Origin: Acidobacteriota bacterium
Lineage (GTDB): Bacteria > Acidobacteriota > Terriglobia > Bryobacterales > Bryobacteraceae
Direction: 5' to 3'
DNA: 6,117 bases
NCBI GenBank assembly: GCA_023380575.1
Contig: JAMCRM010000260.1
Location: 943 to 7,059, forward strand
Each line of letters begins with the position of its first letter. Position 1 is the first letter of the stretch. The notes below the pieces were generated by a model. The model had not been told where the DNA came from, made no database searches, and worked only from the letters and a program-made list of their open reading frames with translations. A program made the position numbers and the translations under genes. This document shows positions 4,102-6,117 of this stretch, one piece after another.

Positions 4102-5317
4102 GGGGCCTTGTCAGATCCGGGCAGAAATCGCAGAGCATGGTTTTCCCGCAGCGCGATTTCCAGCAGCTTACGGGGCCCATTTGGTAGTGAAAAATGCGGG
4201 AAAGATGATCGGTTGCGCGGCCCTTGAGCAGCACCAGGTCTCCCGCCCGCAGTTCGCTCCGCACGAATTCGGCCGCCCGGTCGATAGCCACAAACTCGTG
4301 AACGCTCTCCGGAGCCATGCCAGCCGCAACGGCTGCCTTGAGGCCGCGTCTGGCATGATCGCCCACAAAGATCGCCACATCCGCGATGCCCGCCGCCTGG
4401 CGCGCGAGCATGGGCACCCGCCGCTTCTGCTTCACACTGCTGTCCGAAACGTCGCTCAGGATGACGAGTTTGCGCCCGGCCTGCGCGCTGCGCAGCACAT
4501 CGAGCGCGGGGACCATCGTGTCAATGGAGCCGTTCTGCTCATCGCGGATGAACACGGCTCCGCAGGGCACCTCCGCCGGTTGCATACGGCCGGCATAGGG
4601 CTCCAGGCGAGCCAGCGCGCGGGCGCTCTGCTCCAGGCTGATACCGCAGGCGTGCGCCACGGCCACGGCGGCGGTGATGGAGGTAACCCAGTGGGCGCCC
4701 ACGAGTCGCGTGCGCGCCTCAGAGGACACGCCCCCGGCAAATACCCGCATCACCAGGCGGCCCGGCCAGGAAGAGGAGATCGCCTCCCCCCGGACATCTG
4801 CGCCCTCCCCGGTTCCAAACCGGACCACACGAGCCCTGGTGCGGGCGGCCATGGCGGCCACACGCGCATCGTCCCCGTTGAGCACCACCAGGCCGCCGCG
4901 CGGCACTGCGGCTACTAACCGGCCCTTGTCGCGCGCGATATCGTCCTCGTCCGCGAAGCGGTTGAGGTGGGTGCGCAGCACGCGAGTCACAACGGCGATA
5001 TCCGGGCGCAACAGCCACGCCGTACGCTTCATCCAGCCCGGTCCGGAACTGGGCGCCTCGATCACGGCATAGCGATGCCAGGGGCGCACGCTCAACACGG
5101 CGCCCAGCACGTCTTTCATGTTGTTCCAGTTGCCTTGGGTTTTGACAATGCGGCTGCCCTCCCCCAGAATTTCGGCGAGGGCCTCTTTGGCCGTGGTCTT
5201 GCCTACGCTGCCGGTGATGGCGATGAAGGTGGTCCGGAACATCAGGGTACGCCAGATCCAGGCCACCGGGTACAGCAGCGCACGGTGGATTCGCGATGGA
5301 ATACGAGGTAGTTTCAT
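4016..5317 (-). CDS. MurF-like Mur ligase paralog with C-terminal Cys4 motif
   Basis: A 433-residue ATP-dependent Mur ligase family protein. The P-loop is at residues 35-42 (TGSVGKTT); next come QGNWNNMKD (61-69), resembling the 'GN.NN' segment of MurF, E87 and H117 (RTHLNRF) at the positions of metal and substrate ligands, LNGDD (146-150), and a C-terminal ligase domain from about 240 (YAGRM). Mur ligases join an amino acid or peptide to a carboxylate through an acyl-phosphate. Two points argue against true MurF: the P-loop is near residue 35 instead of about 100, so the UDP-sugar-binding N-terminal domain is missing, and the usual 'DDSYNANP.S' is replaced by RDEQNGSID (258-266). After the conserved LLKGR (363-367), a C-x4-C-x5-C-x2-C cluster (C385, C390, C396, C399) suggests a zinc site. 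Residues after about 405 are antisense to the recX end. The true substrate is unknown; a cell-envelope polymer is plausible. The ribosome-binding site is weak. Confidence 0.85.
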   Translation of the reverse strand: MKLPRIPSRIHRALLYPVAWIWRTLMFRTTFIAITGSVGKTTAKEALAEILGEGSRIVKTQGNWNNMKDVLGAVLSVRPWHRYAVIEAPSSGPGWMKRTAWLLRPDIAVVTRVLRTHLNRFADEDDIARDKGRLVAAVPRGGLVVLNGDDARVAAMAARTRARVVRFGTGEGADVRGEAISSSWPGRLVMRVFAGGVSSEARTRLVGAHWVTSITAAVAVAHACGISLEQSARALARLEPYAGRMQPAEVPCGAVFIRDEQNGSIDTMVPALDVLRSAQAGRKLVILSDVSDSSVKQKRRVPMLARQAAGIADVAIFVGDHARRGLKAAVAAGMAPESVHEFVAIDRAAEFVRSELRAGDLVLLKGRATDHLSRIFHYQMGPVSCWKSRCGKTMLCDFCPDLTRPPTPLRTAPRAAQSDPEDRDPLQTSSAPV

Positions 5318-5377
5318 GTGAGTGCGGGAGGGATGAAACGAGTGCGGACGATATGCTTCCGCCTGTCAACTCACATG
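5311..5377 (-). promoter_or_regulatory. Two competing inverted repeats sharing the Mur ligase start codon
   Basis: CATGTGAGT (5315-5323) is perfectly complementary to ACTCACATG (5369-5377), nine bp around a 45-base loop. GTTTCAT (5311-5317) is also perfectly complementary to ATGAAAC (5333-5339), seven bp around 15 bases. Both use the ATG at 5315-5317, so in the mRNA the two hairpins would exclude each other and each would hide the start. There is also a direct repeat GAGTGCGG at 5320-5327 and 5340-5347, 20 bases apart. Function is inferred; the base pairing is seen. Confidence 0.35.
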
Positions 5378-5446
5378 TAGAGTAATGTATAAGGCCGGGC
5401 GGCTCAAGACGCGCCGGGTCAGTCCTGTGCGATTCTTAACCAGGGC
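5318..5446. other. Intergenic region upstream of the Mur ligase gene
   Basis: No gene is visible. On the minus strand TTGACA (5369-5364) matches the -35 consensus exactly, but no fitting -10 box lies 16-18 bases further on. The region contains the inverted and direct repeats described separately and otherwise shows nothing I can assign. Confidence 0.5.
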
Positions 5447-5933
5447 CTAACGGCGTCCGGAACGGCTGTGGAGCGAAAAGTCTCCGGTTTTACTGTCGGT
5501 ATGGATTTCCACGGGGCCGGTTACCTTGACACCTTCCTTCCGGTATTTCTCTGGAAGGTTCTTTTCCAGGATTTCGGTGTCCCTCAGGCGTTTCGCTTCA
5601 TGTGCCGTGCTGGCTTTGGTGGTCGACGGCTGGCCGGTCCTCCGGCCCGTGCCTGTGCGCCGCTACGCTCCGGTGATGTCATCACCTGACGGGCAATCCG
5701 ATCTGCTTCCGGTTCGTGGATATCACCAAGCCCACCGGGTTTCACCTCGGTTTGGGGGTCCAGGCGTTTTTCCGTGCGACTCTCCAAAATACGCTGCACG
5801 GCCTGATTTCCAATTGTTCGTTGTAATTGGAACAGGCGATGCTCGTTCTGGGTCTGCGCGGGAGCTCCTTGTCAACCGCGGCGCGGGTAGAGCATACCAG
5901 CTGCTGTCTCCGCTGCTGTGCAAACTTCCGCAT
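5447..5933 (-). pseudogene. Frameshifted remnant of a DUF4157-type protein (eCIS-associated class)
   Basis: Three minus-strand frames join into one degraded gene. Frame one starts at ATG 5931-5933 with MRKFAQQRRQQ and runs through VDKE to about 5870. Frame two, open from 5871 to 5584, reads PAQTQNEHRLF, then LQRTIGNQAVQRILESR, then GDIHEPEADRIARQVM. 'LQRtiGNQAVqrlL' and 'GDiyEqEADRvAdqVM' are hallmarks of the N-terminal part of DUF4157 proteins, many of which are effectors or accessory proteins of extracellular contractile injection systems. One extra base near 5870 would restore frame one to frame two (VDKGAPAQTQ...). Frame three, open from 5662 to the TAG at 5447, gives a charged segment with LRDTEILEKNLPEKYRKEG and VEIHTDSKTGDFSLH, which I do not recognise; it may be the 3' end of the same gene or of another. 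The HExxH metalloprotease motif expected in DUF4157 is absent, so the core domain has been lost. Confidence 0.72.
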
Positions 5934-5984
5934 GCCCCACCGAGATTGCGAAGCAACTTAAGTAGGTTAGTGTATGTGGGGCAT
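5932..5984 (-). repeat. 9-bp inverted repeat at the start of the DUF4157 remnant
   Basis: ATGCCCCAC (5932-5940) and GTGGGGCAT (5976-5984) are perfect complements separated by 35 bases. On the minus strand the 3' arm holds most of the ATG at 5933-5931 and the GGTGGGG that precedes it. This repeats the arrangement seen at the other two minus-strand gene starts (near 201 and 5315). Confidence 0.4.
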
Positions 5985-6117
5985 TGGCTCAAAACCGGCC
6001 GGGATGTCCCGCGTGTGATTGCCTACCGGCATTCAGGGTGTGCTACGGTTAAGTAAGCACTTACGTACCCCTACAGGCTACTACATGGAATCCGCCCACA
6101 GCCATGAACGATGCCCG
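5985..6117. other. Right-end region without a recognisable gene
   Basis: No frame here has a credible start, ribosome-binding site and family match on either strand. A short dyad GTAAG-CA-CTTAC lies at 6053-6064. Open frames that cross the region on the plus strand are antisense to the DUF4157 remnant and look unselected. Confidence 0.5.

Noticed and set aside
4037..4918. 293-codon plus-strand open frame
   Set aside because: Antisense to the Mur ligase, whose motifs are clear; the translated sequence is rich in H, R, G and A as expected for a shadow frame.
5364..5369. Consensus TTGACA on the minus strand as a Mur ligase promoter
   Set aside because: No acceptable -10 hexamer at 16-18 bases; retained only as a remark.
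1..6117. tRNA, rRNA or CRISPR array
   Set aside because: No cloverleaf, no ribosomal RNA signature and no regularly spaced repeat series was seen; the only multi-copy sequences are the 33-bp pair and the short dyads listed.

Overview
This is a GC-rich bacterial segment that reads like the chromosome of an acidobacterium of the Solibacter/Bryobacter type. That placement is an inference from the gene mix (YtxH + DUF948-like pair, solitary receiver + HD-domain gene, DUF5060-like and DUF4157-like remnants, FhaA-like N-terminus); there is no marker gene to settle it. Most genes are ordinary housekeeping or small accessory genes, separated by decayed genes and a MITE-like element.

Layout. Bases 1-510 (minus strand) hold the start of a gene that leaves the window, with an FhaA-like N-terminus, preceded by an 80-aa protein with a CxxH...CxxC zinc-ribbon pattern. 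Bases 587-766 (plus) hold a broken remnant of a secreted DUF5060-like protein. Bases 798-928 are a 131-bp element with terminal inverted repeats; its right end supplies the stop codon of the next gene. Bases 925-2165 (minus) form a probable operon: stand-alone receiver domain, 65-aa two-helix membrane protein (GTGA overlap) and HD-domain phosphohydrolase. Facing the other way is rpmB (L28, four-cysteine form), with a good promoter and a strong intrinsic terminator. Bases 2584-3435 (minus) hold a ytxH-like gene and a DUF948-like gene. recX (plus) converges on, and overlaps by 86 bp, a MurF-like Mur ligase (minus) that lacks the MurF N-terminal domain and carries a C-terminal Cys4 motif. Bases 5447-5933 (minus) are a frameshifted remnant of a DUF4157-type protein of the class commonly found with extracellular contractile injection systems. 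The last ~180 bases hold no gene I can support.

The most unusual signals are: (1) a perfect 33-bp repeat read in the same frame in two unrelated genes (HD protein and YtxH-like protein), which gives both the peptide YCLPTAYGMRE and appears to overwrite the usual YtxH motif without changing length; (2) inverted repeats of 7-9 bp that place the start codon in one arm at three minus-strand reading frames; (3) the MITE-like element abutting the HD gene stop; (4) the Mur ligase paralog with altered substrate-side motifs and a Cys4 tail.
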